From UMGS1484 sp045661365 (GTDB lineage Bacteria; Bacillota; Clostridia; Oscillospirales; Acutalibacteraceae), in NCBI GenBank assembly GCA_045661365.1, contig JAZRFL010000028.1, positions 1-44,073 of the forward strand: 44,073 bases of DNA. The letters are read 5' to 3'. Each line of letters opens with the position of its first letter. Position 1 is the stretch's first letter. Below the pieces are notes generated by a model that was not told where the DNA came from, made no database searches, and saw only the letters and a program-made list of their open reading frames with translations. Below are positions 23,632 to 32,183 of the stretch, piece after piece. The translations under genes and the position numbers were made by a program.

Positions 23632-26316
23632 ATGAAGATATTATATAAATCAATACTCGTTCTTCTTTGTGTCGGCTTACTGATGTCGATCATCGGTTGC
23701 AGTGAAAACGAAGACGGAACGGTAGACGGCGTCAAACAATGGACGCTGGCAGAATTAAACACCGGCATTCAATATAAAGCGTTGAGTGTCGATGCCGAAA
23801 CCGGTATGGACGTGGTTGCTTCCAACGATGCTTATGATATGTTGTTTGATCAAGTCAATGCAACCATTGGCATTCGTGACAAATCTACCGGCTACGTGTG
23901 GAAAACCAATTCCACCCCCGATGACTTTACCGGCAATATGTACAGCTTGAGTGAACAAGAACGTGAATATTGCTCGCAATTACAATTGACCTACTATGAC
24001 CACCGTCATCAACCGGTTAACTACAACAGCTTTGAGCATGCGGTTATGCAAAACCGTGACGACGACAAGCGGATGTATTTTTACGGCTTGAACAACGGTA
24101 TGCGTATCGTTTACGTCATTGGTCAAAGTGAAGAAGCATTCTACGTACCCACCTATATTTTCAAAGAAGATTTCGACGCTTTGGTAAATGCTATTCCCCA
24201 AGAAGCAATTGACAAGTTTATCGAAGAAGGTTCCGACTACGGTGCCAGCACCTTGGACGTTTACTATGATGAATTTGACTATGACTTTGAAATTCAAAAT
24301 ACCGACCAAGCGATCATCAATTCTTTGACCAATTCTTGCGAAAACTTTGGTCCCGGCAAGATCTTGTACAAATTCAGTGCCGCTTCTAACTTTGTTACCA
24401 GCGAAATTTATCGCAAACTGTTGCGTGATTTGAAAGATGAAAAGGGCAACCCCATGATCACCAACGAGTATATCCAAAAGATCTACGAAAACGTTGGCTA
24501 TGAATACGAGGAACCCGATCATCCCAAATTCACCGTTGCTATGGACTTTGTACTGACTGCTGACGGTTTGAAGGTTGACGTAGATACCGAAAAAGTAATT
24601 TACGAAGATTCCTTTAAACTCAACAATCTGCAAATTTTGCCCTGCTTTGGTACGGTGCTTGACAACAAAGAATCCAAAATTCTGTTGCCCGACGGTAGCG
24701 GTACCTTGGTAGACGTGCTGAATCCCTCTTCTGACAAAGCTTTGTCCTTGCCCTTCTACGGCAACGATTACAGCTATGAAGTTACCGACTACGCCTTGGG
24801 TATGCAACAAGCCAGTCTGCCGGTATACGGCTTGACCAGAGGGGACAACGCTTTTGTTGCTTACGTTTCTGACGGGGAAGCGATCGGCTCGGTCAAATGC
24901 CAACCCGTTACCGAGACCTATGCTCACTCATTTGTAGGTTGCTACTTTACTGTGCAACCCTTTGAAGAACGCCGCTCTAACGGTGCTTCGGCTCAAACCA
25001 CCATGAAAATGTTTGCCTCCGATCCTTATCGCGGCAAGATCACGCTGGAATATATGTTCCTGGGCGATCAAAACGGCGGCATTGATTACGTGGAAATGGC
25101 ACAAGCAGTTCGCAACAAATTGTTTAAGAGCAAAGCCAAGGTTGCCGACGACACCACTCGGTTCTATATGGAAACCTACGGTGCTGTTTTGCGTAAAGAA
25201 AACTTCTTAGGCTATGCTTATAACGACACCACTGCATTGACCACCTTTGATCAAGCGAAATCCATGTATACCACGTTGAACGAAAACGGCATTACTAACA
25301 TTGCCGTGCGTTACAACAACTGGTACGGTGACGCCTTTGTTAACCAAATTTCCGATATTGGTAAGGTGGAAAGTGAAGTAGGCGGTAGCGACGGCATGAA
25401 AGAGTTCATGAGTTTTGTTGCCGGCAAAAAAGGCCTTGTTTACCCCAACATTGAACTGATTATGGAAGAATATTCCAACAGTTTGATCGACGCTACTTGG
25501 CACTCCAAATACATGGGCGGTACCATGGTTGCTTACTCTGACATGAACCTCTATGCCGAAGGCGTAACCTCTGATTTCGAACGTTTGGTGGTTAAGAGTG
25601 ACGTTATGTTAGAAGACCTGCCCGACATTATGGAGCGCGTGGGTAAATTGCAAACCACCGGTCTTTCGGTTTCAACCTTGGGCGATCAATTGTTCTCTGA
25701 CTATACCAGCGACGAAGTACGTTACCGCGATACGGTCAAAGACGATTATGTGACCGCTATTAAGCAACTGAAAGAAACCAACAAACAAAAATTGCTGTTT
25801 GACGGCGGTAATGCTTATGTGTTGCCTTATGCCGATGATTTGATGAATGTGGCGATCAGCAGCAGCAACCACTATTTGTCGGAAACAGACGTTCCTTTCA
25901 TGCAAATTGTGTTGCACGGGTACATTCCCTATACCGCATCTTCCATGAACCTGTCCGACAACTATGATGTGCAATTGCTCAAGAGTGTAGAATACGGTGC
26001 TAACCTTGCCTACACCTTGAATTACGCAAATGCCGAAATGGTGAAAAACACCAACTATTCCGAATTGTACTCTACCAACTTCGATCACTGGAAATCCCAG
26101 GCGGTTGCAGACTACAAAAAGGTAGCGGCCGTGCTTGACGGTTGTCAATCGGCCACCATTCAAGATCATACCCAATTAGCAGACGGTGTGTACCAAACCA
26201 CCTATGACAATGGTGTTGCGGTCTTGGTCAACTATAACAACCAAGCCTATACCGATGCCGCCACCGGTACTACGGTAGAAGCTATGAACTTTGCACGTGT
26301 GGGAAAGGAGGGCTAA
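23632..26316 (+). CDS. DUF5696 family lipoprotein, glycoside-hydrolase-like
   Basis: This 894-residue exported lipoprotein has a signal ending IIGC, with Cys23 as the lipidation site. The middle (about 330-490) looks like a beta-sandwich with KILLPDGSGTLVDV and LPVYGLTRGDNAFVAYV. The region about 500-800 has the spacing of a TIM barrel, with TNIAVRYNNWYGDAF, KLLFDGGNAYVLPYADD and QIVLHGYIPYTASSMN. The end (VYQTTYDNGVAVLVNYN) resembles the C-terminal sheet of glycosidases. I assign it to DUF5696 from memory of the family and its habit of lying beside sugar permeases. Enzymatic activity is unproven. A carbohydrate hydrolase or binding role at the outer membrane face is inferred. It precedes the second permease pair by 3 nt. 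Confidence 0.75.
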   Translation: MKILYKSILVLLCVGLLMSIIGCSENEDGTVDGVKQWTLAELNTGIQYKALSVDAETGMDVVASNDAYDMLFDQVNATIGIRDKSTGYVWKTNSTPDDFTGNMYSLSEQEREYCSQLQLTYYDHRHQPVNYNSFEHAVMQNRDDDKRMYFYGLNNGMRIVYVIGQSEEAFYVPTYIFKEDFDALVNAIPQEAIDKFIEEGSDYGASTLDVYYDEFDYDFEIQNTDQAIINSLTNSCENFGPGKILYKFSAASNFVTSEIYRKLLRDLKDEKGNPMITNEYIQKIYENVGYEYEEPDHPKFTVAMDFVLTADGLKVDVDTEKVIYEDSFKLNNLQILPCFGTVLDNKESKILLPDGSGTLVDVLNPSSDKALSLPFYGNDYSYEVTDYALGMQQASLPVYGLTRGDNAFVAYVSDGEAIGSVKCQPVTETYAHSFVGCYFTVQPFEERRSNGASAQTTMKMFASDPYRGKITLEYMFLGDQNGGIDYVEMAQAVRNKLFKSKAKVADDTTRFYMETYGAVLRKENFLGYAYNDTTALTTFDQAKSMYTTLNENGITNIAVRYNNWYGDAFVNQISDIGKVESEVGGSDGMKEFMSFVAGKKGLVYPNIELIMEEYSNSLIDATWHSKYMGGTMVAYSDMNLYAEGVTSDFERLVVKSDVMLEDLPDIMERVGKLQTTGLSVSTLGDQLFSDYTSDEVRYRDTVKDDYVTAIKQLKETNKQKLLFDGGNAYVLPYADDLMNVAISSSNHYLSETDVPFMQIVLHGYIPYTASSMNLSDNYDVQLLKSVEYGANLAYTLNYANAEMVKNTNYSELYSTNFDHWKSQAVADYKKVAAVLDGCQSATIQDHTQLADGVYQTTYDNGVAVLVNYNNQAYTDAATGTTVEAMNFARVGKEG

Positions 26317-26319
26317 TCC

Positions 26320-27381
26320 ATGGCAAATGAACCTTATGAAAATGATCAAGTGGTAAACGACGTGGAACAACCGGTTTCGCAACCGGAAGCCCAACCCCAA
26401 CTGCAAGAGGTATATACCACACAAGAGGCATTAAGTCATCCTCAAACCAAGCAATTGAAAAAGTTGCGGTATTTTGACTTGTCCACCCGCAGAAACTTCA
26501 TGGGTTATTGGTTTATTTTACCCTTTGCCATTGGTTTTCTGCTCATCTACTTACCTGCATTGATCGAAGCCTTCCGCTTCAGTACCCACGACATTATTAC
26601 TTCTTCCGGTACCATGTACACCCTGGAAACCAACAAAGAAGGTTTGTGGTACTACTACAACACCGCTTTGGTCAAAGACCCGGACTTTATCCGCGGTATT
26701 TGGGAATCCATGGCAAGCATGTTGCTCAACGTGGTGATCATCATCATTTATTCCTTGCTGATGGCGACCATTTTGAACCGAAACATTGCCGGTAAGAGCT
26801 TTTACCGTGCTATGCTGTTCCTGCCTGTTATTGTAGCGACCGGTATTATTGCCACCGCTGAAAACTTCGAGGTTACCACCAACATGGTACAAGATATTGA
26901 AGCGGCTTCGGCAGGTGCTTCGGGCAGTATCTTTAACGAATTCGGTATTGAACAGCTTATGATGTCGCTGAATATTAACGATACCTTGTCAGGAATCGTT
27001 GTAGCGGCAATTGGTAACTTGTACGGTATCATTACCTGCTCGGGCGTACAGCTCATCATCTTCTTGGCAGGTCTGCAATCCATTTCTCCCTCCATTTACG
27101 AGTCGGCTACCGTAGAAGGTGCCACTTGGTGGGAAAGCTTTTGGAAAATCACCATCCCCATGATCAGCCCCTTGATTTTGGTAAATACGGTGTATACCAT
27201 CGTTGACTCCTTTACCCAATACGGCAATCAGGTTATGGATGAGATTTACAAATTGATCAGCGAAAATGCATCTTACTCCGACGCGGCTGCCCGTTCCTTT
27301 GTGTACTTGGCTGTGGTTGGTGTACTGATTGCCATCGTTGTGCCCGTTGTCAACAAGTTTGTTTTCTATGAAAACAAGTAG
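26320..27381 (+). CDS. CUT1 sugar ABC permease, MalF/LplB type (second pair)
   Basis: This 353-residue permease has a long Gln/Pro/Glu-rich cytoplasmic N-terminus (about 1-60), six predicted transmembrane helices and the EAA loop IYESATVEGATWWESFW (about 259-275). The ATG follows the DUF5696 stop codon by 3 nt, with AAAGGAGG inside that gene as SD. It forms a pair with the next gene. Its sequence differs clearly from the first MalF-type permease, so the two pairs are not a recent duplication. The substrate is unknown. Confidence 0.94.
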   Translation: MANEPYENDQVVNDVEQPVSQPEAQPQLQEVYTTQEALSHPQTKQLKKLRYFDLSTRRNFMGYWFILPFAIGFLLIYLPALIEAFRFSTHDIITSSGTMYTLETNKEGLWYYYNTALVKDPDFIRGIWESMASMLLNVVIIIIYSLLMATILNRNIAGKSFYRAMLFLPVIVATGIIATAENFEVTTNMVQDIEAASAGASGSIFNEFGIEQLMMSLNINDTLSGIVVAAIGNLYGIITCSGVQLIIFLAGLQSISPSIYESATVEGATWWESFWKITIPMISPLILVNTVYTIVDSFTQYGNQVMDEIYKLISENASYSDAAARSFVYLAVVGVLIAIVVPVVNKFVFYENK

Positions 27382-27408
27382 TCCACTCAATGATTTGGAG
27401 GTGTTAAA

Positions 27409-28392
27409 ATGGAAGCTACTGAAAAAATGCCGGTAAAGAAACAATCTCGGTTGGCTCGTAAAATGCGCAGTAAAATGGCAAAATCGGGCTTGGTACAAAT
27501 GTCCAGCAATTTCCTTTGCCACATTATCTTGATCGGTATTGTATTTATGATACTGTTTCCGTTTATTGAAAAACTTTGCACCATGTTTTTGAGCTATGAG
27601 GACCTTGCTGACACCACGGTACAATACGTTCCCAAAAACTGGTCGTTAGACACGTTGCGCGAAACCATGGACGCCATGAAATATTGGACTTCCTTGACCC
27701 ACACCGTTTTGCTGTGCGTACTTAGCTCGGTTCTGCAAACTTTGAGCTGTACTTTGGTCGCTTACGGTTTTGCCCGTTACAAATTCCCTGGCCGTGGCAT
27801 TTTGTTTGCCTGCGTGCTGTTGGTATTGTTGATTCCGCCCCAGGTTATCATGACTTCGTTGTTTATGAACTTCAGCTTCTTTAACTTCCTTGGTCTGCCA
27901 ACCTTAATTGCCGGCGCACCCATCAACATTACCAAAGGTGTATGGCCCTTTATCCTTATGTCGGTTACGGCCATTGCCTTTAAAAACTCGCTGTACATTT
28001 ACATGCTCCGTCAGTTCTTCCGTGGTTTGCCCACCGAAATTGAAGAAGCCGGCATGATCGACGGTTCGGGTCACTTTGGTGTGTTCTTCCGTCTTATGCT
28101 GCCCAATGCGGTTCCTATGATGGTTACGATCGTTCTGTTTGCCTTCTCTTGGCAATGGACCGACAACTACTACTCCGCATTGTTCCTGGACGGCGGCGAA
28201 TTTTTACCCTTGTCGTTGCAATTAAATGCCATTAAGGCTTATTTGCCCAACGACACTCGTATTACCCCCAACTACCGCGAAGCTTTGGTTGGTACCGGCA
28301 TTTTGCTGGTAATCGCTCCCTTGTTCCTGCTCTACTTGGTAGGTCAACGTTTCTTTGTACAAGGGATTTCACAAAGTGGTATTGTGGGATAA
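27409..28392 (+). CDS. CUT1 sugar ABC permease, MalG type (second pair)
   Basis: This 327-residue permease has a basic cytoplasmic N-terminus, six predicted transmembrane helices and the EAA loop EIEEAGMIDGSGHFGVF (about 210-226). The SD TTGGAGGTG is strong. It is the last gene of the long operon that starts at 16242. The binding protein downstream has its own promoter, which starts 8 nt after this stop codon. Confidence 0.95.
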   Translation: MEATEKMPVKKQSRLARKMRSKMAKSGLVQMSSNFLCHIILIGIVFMILFPFIEKLCTMFLSYEDLADTTVQYVPKNWSLDTLRETMDAMKYWTSLTHTVLLCVLSSVLQTLSCTLVAYGFARYKFPGRGILFACVLLVLLIPPQVIMTSLFMNFSFFNFLGLPTLIAGAPINITKGVWPFILMSVTAIAFKNSLYIYMLRQFFRGLPTEIEEAGMIDGSGHFGVFFRLMLPNAVPMMVTIVLFAFSWQWTDNYYSALFLDGGEFLPLSLQLNAIKAYLPNDTRITPNYREALVGTGILLVIAPLFLLYLVGQRFFVQGISQSGIVG

Positions 28393-28400
28393 AAAACCAC

Positions 28401-28439
28401 TTGTTTTTTGGGCAAGGTTGTGTTATAATGATCTTGCCC
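28401..28439 (+). promoter_or_regulatory. promoter of the second binding protein with a dyad over the -10
   Basis: TTGTTT (28401-28406), a 17-bp spacer and perfect TATAAT (28424-28429) with a TGT extended -10. GGGCAAG (28410-28416) and CTTGCCC (28433-28439) are exact inverted repeats centred near the -10 and reach the start site, as for a repressor operator. Confidence 0.8.
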
Positions 28440-28507
28440 CGAAATACTCTGTTTAGAAATATGGGTATACATATTTTTAATAAAACAAATTTAAGGAGAT
28501 GTCACAC

Positions 28508-30307
28508 ATGAAAACAAACCTGATGAGATTGATTTCCCTGGTATTGGTTCTCATGGTTGCTCTGGTTGCCTTTGCAGCTTGCGGCGCTGAAGAAGAAGCT
28601 CCCAAAACTTCTGCTCCCGCCTCTACTGCTCCCAGTACCCCTGCACCCGAAACTGAACCTCCCGTAGAGGAAATCGTTGACGCCGTAGAAGGCGACCCCT
28701 TCACCCTTGGCGCCGAAACCACCGACGTCTTGTTGATTATGAACAACGAGACCAATGAACGTTCTGTTCAAGTTTTGGAAAAATCCACCATGGACAAAGT
28801 TCGCGCTTTTGTATTGCCCGTAGAAGGCTTTACCATGGAAATCCTTGACAAAGACGGCAAAAAGGTAGAAGATACCGCTGTTGTTGCCGAAGGCATGACC
28901 ATTCAATTCGTTGCCGCTGACGGCACCGTAAGCGATGTTAAATTGCCCATCGTGATCAAAACTGCCGAGGAATTGGAAGGCGTTGTATCCGATAATCTCC
29001 CCCCTGTTGTTACTCCTCCCGCTGACGGCGGAAATAACGGTGGCGGAAACAATGGCGGCGGCACCGTTACCCCCCCTCCCAGTGGTGGCACCAACCACAA
29101 CATCAGCATCAACTTGGCCTCTATCTGGGTTGCCAACTACTCCGCTGCTGATGCCAACGGTAAAGCTTGGGCCAATGCCTTGAATGCTATGAAAAACAAG
29201 GGCATCAAAACCAACATTAGCGCTTTGGATGCCAACTCCGCTACCGACACCATCGTAAAAGAAGTTATGGCCGGTAAATCCAGCGCTGACGTTTATGACA
29301 TTTCTCAAGTTATGTGCCGCAACGTTGCCAAGAAAAAGGCCGCTGCTAATATGTATGCTTCTACCACTTTGAACAAATCTTTGTTCCAATGTGCCGCTAC
29401 CGAATCGGTTACCTTTAAAGGCAAAGCTTACGGTGTAACCTGGGCTTCCAAATCGGTTAACCCCATGGGCGTTATCTACAACAAAGACTTGATCAAAAAA
29501 TACGCTGCCAACTATGACATCGTAAAATTGTACAACGAAAAGAAATGGGATTTCGACAACTTCCAAGCTATCGCCAAAGCTTGCACCGTTGACACCGACG
29601 GTAACGGCAAATCCGATATCTACGGTTTCACCTCTAACACCAACGTTATCGGTATGGCTTTGACCTCCAATGCCGGTGGTACCGCTTTGAAAGTAAACGA
29701 AAAAGTTGAAGCCACCATGTGCAACGAAGCCGGTATCAAAGCTCTTGAATGGTGCAAAGAAATGTTCAAGACCGACAAATCCTGGCTGTACAAAGCTGAC
29801 ATCAACCAATGCGTAAGTGAATTTGCAGGCGGCAAAGCTGCTATGTTCGTTTCTTACTTGCAATTCTATCCCCAAATCGCTGCTCAAGCCAACTTCAACA
29901 TCGGTTTCGTTCTCATGCCCAAGGGCCCCGCTCAAAGCAACTACAGAAACGGTGTTTATGATGGTGCCTACTACGTAGTTCCCACCACCAAAGTTGCTCG
30001 CTTGAACGACGTAGGTACTTGGTTGAACGAATTGGCTACCGGTACCAGCTCTGCTTTCTTGAACAACAAAGTAAAAGACTTGGCTAAGAACGGTTTCGAC
30101 GCCAAATCTCAAGAAATCTACAAATGGGTAGTTAACAACATGACTCCCGAATACTCTTCCGGTGTATTCTCTTCCAGCATTTCTTCTGAAGTTGACAACT
30201 CTGTTACTTCTGCTGCCAAACAACCTGCCAAGGTTATGGCTTCTATCAAAACCAAGGCTCAAAAAGAATGCGACGACTACTATGCTGAAATCTACGCTTT
30301 GAGCTAA
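28508..30307 (+). CDS. family 1 extracellular sugar-binding lipoprotein with extra N-terminal domain
   Basis: This 599-residue ABC substrate-binding lipoprotein has a signal ending FAAC, with lipidation at about Cys24. A Pro/Thr/Glu-rich linker is followed by a small beta domain (about 60-160), a flexible Pro/Gly/Asn-rich linker (about 162-198) and a family 1 solute-binding domain (about 200-599) with DTIVKEVMAGKSSADVYDI and GKAYGVTWASKSVNPMGVIYNK. AAGGAG sits 8 nt before the ATG at 28508; an ATG at 28499 overlaps the SD and is rejected. Codon use is strongly biased (GCT, TTC and AAA rich), consistent with very high expression. It likely serves the second permease pair, whose operon ends 115 nt upstream. 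A partial terminator follows. Confidence 0.93.
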   Translation: MKTNLMRLISLVLVLMVALVAFAACGAEEEAPKTSAPASTAPSTPAPETEPPVEEIVDAVEGDPFTLGAETTDVLLIMNNETNERSVQVLEKSTMDKVRAFVLPVEGFTMEILDKDGKKVEDTAVVAEGMTIQFVAADGTVSDVKLPIVIKTAEELEGVVSDNLPPVVTPPADGGNNGGGNNGGGTVTPPPSGGTNHNISINLASIWVANYSAADANGKAWANALNAMKNKGIKTNISALDANSATDTIVKEVMAGKSSADVYDISQVMCRNVAKKKAAANMYASTTLNKSLFQCAATESVTFKGKAYGVTWASKSVNPMGVIYNKDLIKKYAANYDIVKLYNEKKWDFDNFQAIAKACTVDTDGNGKSDIYGFTSNTNVIGMALTSNAGGTALKVNEKVEATMCNEAGIKALEWCKEMFKTDKSWLYKADINQCVSEFAGGKAAMFVSYLQFYPQIAAQANFNIGFVLMPKGPAQSNYRNGVYDGAYYVVPTTKVARLNDVGTWLNELATGTSSAFLNNKVKDLAKNGFDAKSQEIYKWVVNNMTPEYSSGVFSSSISSEVDNSVTSAAKQPAKVMASIKTKAQKECDDYYAEIYALS

Positions 30308-30332
30308 TAGTCAAGTATAATTTGTAATTCGT

Positions 30333-30367
30333 CTTGTGCCGAGGTTTCCTCGGCACAAGATTGTTTT
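30333..30367 (+). terminator. terminator or attenuator between the binding protein and dockerin genes
   Basis: CTTGTGCCGAGG (30333-30344), the loop TTT and CCTCGGCACAAG (30348-30359) make a perfect 12-bp stem. The T-tract is short (ATTGTTTT), so read-through into the dockerin genes is plausible. Confidence 0.75.
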
Positions 30368-30401
30368 AAACACAAGTATAACCCTAAGGAGGAAGTAAAC
30401 T

Positions 30402-31994
30402 ATGAAACGCATTATTAGTGCTTTGTTAGTTGTCATGCTTCTTTGCTCCATGTTTGTTGTAAGTGTTGCCGCTGAAAATGCTGACAGCACCATTATGATT
30501 CCTGCCAGCAAATTGGAAAAGAAGTTTGTGGTTGACGGCAACCTGGATATTTGGTATCTCAATGCCGATGACGAAACTCCCAAAAATGACGGCAACTACT
30601 ATCAATATGTGGCTTTGAGCCCCATTGAAAAATCCGATGGTGTTTCCTATTACGCCGACCCTGTTACCTTTGCTCAAGGTTGGACCGCATGGGATGATGA
30701 CTATGTATATATTTACGTAAAAGTATGGGATGATCATCTGGTTAAGTTTGACCCCAGCGGCGCTCATGCCGGTATGGACTCTTCGGCTGCTGACTGTGTT
30801 GGTGTCTTCTTTGACCCCGACCCCAACAGCCAAACCCATGAATTTGTTTATGATACCGACAAACATAACGGTAACATTATCGACGAAATCCAAAAAGAAG
30901 CTCCCCTGGACAACTTCTTTGCTCAAACCAGCGACCCCGAACAAGGTGATACCCAGTTCCGTTGGCGTCCTTTGGAAGACCAAATCGACGACTATCACAA
31001 CGTAGTTAAACCCGGTTACAACGGTGTAACTTTTGCTGATTACATCACCAACACCGACAACCTGGTTACTTTTACTTTTGAAAACGATCCTATCATCGTA
31101 GAAGAAACCGGTACCGAAGTTACCTCCGGTTTTGGTTTTGAAGTTCGTTTGCCCCGCAACAACGACAAATCCAATTCTTATCGTTTCCATTTGTATGCTG
31201 CCAACTCTTCCGACGAAAACTGGAGCCGCTATACCTTGGCTACCGGTAACGCTTGGTGGATGCAATACGATACCGCATGGGGCGTATATTATTATGATGA
31301 TGCTCCCTTCTTCAACCAAAGTGAAGAACAATTGGCTACCAAAGGCGTAATGTATACCGATTCTGAAATCAACTTGCGCGGTCCTGCCGGTGCTGTGGTT
31401 GAAAAAATCAAGGCATTGGGCAACGTAACTGCTGCCGACAAAGACAAGGTTTTGGCTTTGAAAGCTGAATACGATGCTTTGACCGTGATCGAAAAAGGTT
31501 ACGTAGAATACAAAGATTGCCTTGAAACCTTGGAAGCTGCTGTAGAAGCCGTTGGCGGAGATGTAACTCCTCCCGACAACACCGACCAAGAAGCCGCCGA
31601 TGCTGTTATGGCTCAAATCGATGCTTTGAACGTACAATCCTTGGACGATGAAGCCGCTGTTGTAGCCGCTCGCACCGCTTATGATGCTTTGACCGATGCT
31701 CAAAAAGCTTTGGTTACCAATTTGGCTAAATTGGAAGCCGCCGAAGCCGCTATTGCTGCTTTGAAAGCTGACGTTCCCGGCCCTGCCGTAAAATACGGTG
31801 ACGTAAACGGCGACGGAAAAGACGATGCTGCCGATGCTTTGGACGTTCTGAAATCGGTTGTTGGTAAAGTAAGCTTTAATGCAGATCAATTTAAAGCTGC
31901 CGATACCGACGGCGACGGCAAAGCCGATGCGGCTGACGCTTTGAACATCCTGAAAAAGGTTGTAGGCAAATTGGATAAATATCCCGTAGAATAA
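30402..31994 (+). CDS. secreted dockerin protein A: CBM9-like head, two helical repeats, type I dockerin
   Basis: This 530-residue exported protein has a signal peptide (about 1-24). A head domain (about 27-325) of CBM9/DOMON-like type shows FVVDGNLDIWYL, TAWDDDYVYIYVKVWDD and a Cys-Val-Gly variant of the usual DSLEIWFDPDPNS strand. Two three-helix repeats follow (about 330-385 and 395-460) with AYDALTDAQKALVTN. The type I dockerin (about 466-530) has two intact calcium loops, DVNGDGKDDAAD and DTDGDGKADAAD, and the tail KLDKYPVE. No hydrolase domain is recognised. It is the first of four tandem paralogues. The SD AAGGAGG is ideal. The glycan-binding role comes from the CBM9-like fold; docking to a cohesin elsewhere is inferred. 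Confidence 0.87.
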   Translation: MKRIISALLVVMLLCSMFVVSVAAENADSTIMIPASKLEKKFVVDGNLDIWYLNADDETPKNDGNYYQYVALSPIEKSDGVSYYADPVTFAQGWTAWDDDYVYIYVKVWDDHLVKFDPSGAHAGMDSSAADCVGVFFDPDPNSQTHEFVYDTDKHNGNIIDEIQKEAPLDNFFAQTSDPEQGDTQFRWRPLEDQIDDYHNVVKPGYNGVTFADYITNTDNLVTFTFENDPIIVEETGTEVTSGFGFEVRLPRNNDKSNSYRFHLYAANSSDENWSRYTLATGNAWWMQYDTAWGVYYYDDAPFFNQSEEQLATKGVMYTDSEINLRGPAGAVVEKIKALGNVTAADKDKVLALKAEYDALTVIEKGYVEYKDCLETLEAAVEAVGGDVTPPDNTDQEAADAVMAQIDALNVQSLDDEAAVVAARTAYDALTDAQKALVTNLAKLEAAEAAIAALKADVPGPAVKYGDVNGDGKDDAADALDVLKSVVGKVSFNADQFKAADTDGDGKADAADALNILKKVVGKLDKYPVE

Positions 31995-32010
31995 TTTAAT
32001 TCCGCAAAAA

Positions 32011-32166
32011 CCGCTTTCCGTTTGGTAAGCGGCTTTTGTGGATTTAGGTTGGCAGACCTTATATCTGCCAATCTCTCCGTGCACCGAGGTTACCGCCTCG
32101 GTGTACGGAGAGGTTTTAAACAAAAGCACATAAGGTCTATCGGTAATGGTAACCGTTTGTGCTTTT
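32011..32166 (+). promoter_or_regulatory. four consecutive stem-loops between dockerin genes A and B
   Basis: Hairpins: CCGCTT/AAGCGG (32011-32032, then CTTTT); TTGGCAGA/TCTGCCAA (32049-32071); a 17-bp stem with one G-U pair (32073-32089 with 32096-32112, then TTTT); and AAAAGCACA/TGTGCTTTT (32122-32166), which ends at the SD of gene B. The third is terminator-like with a short T-tract. The cluster could be an attenuator or a set of RNA processing and stability sites. Confidence 0.65.
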
Positions 32167-32183
32167 AGTAGGAGGAATTCAAA

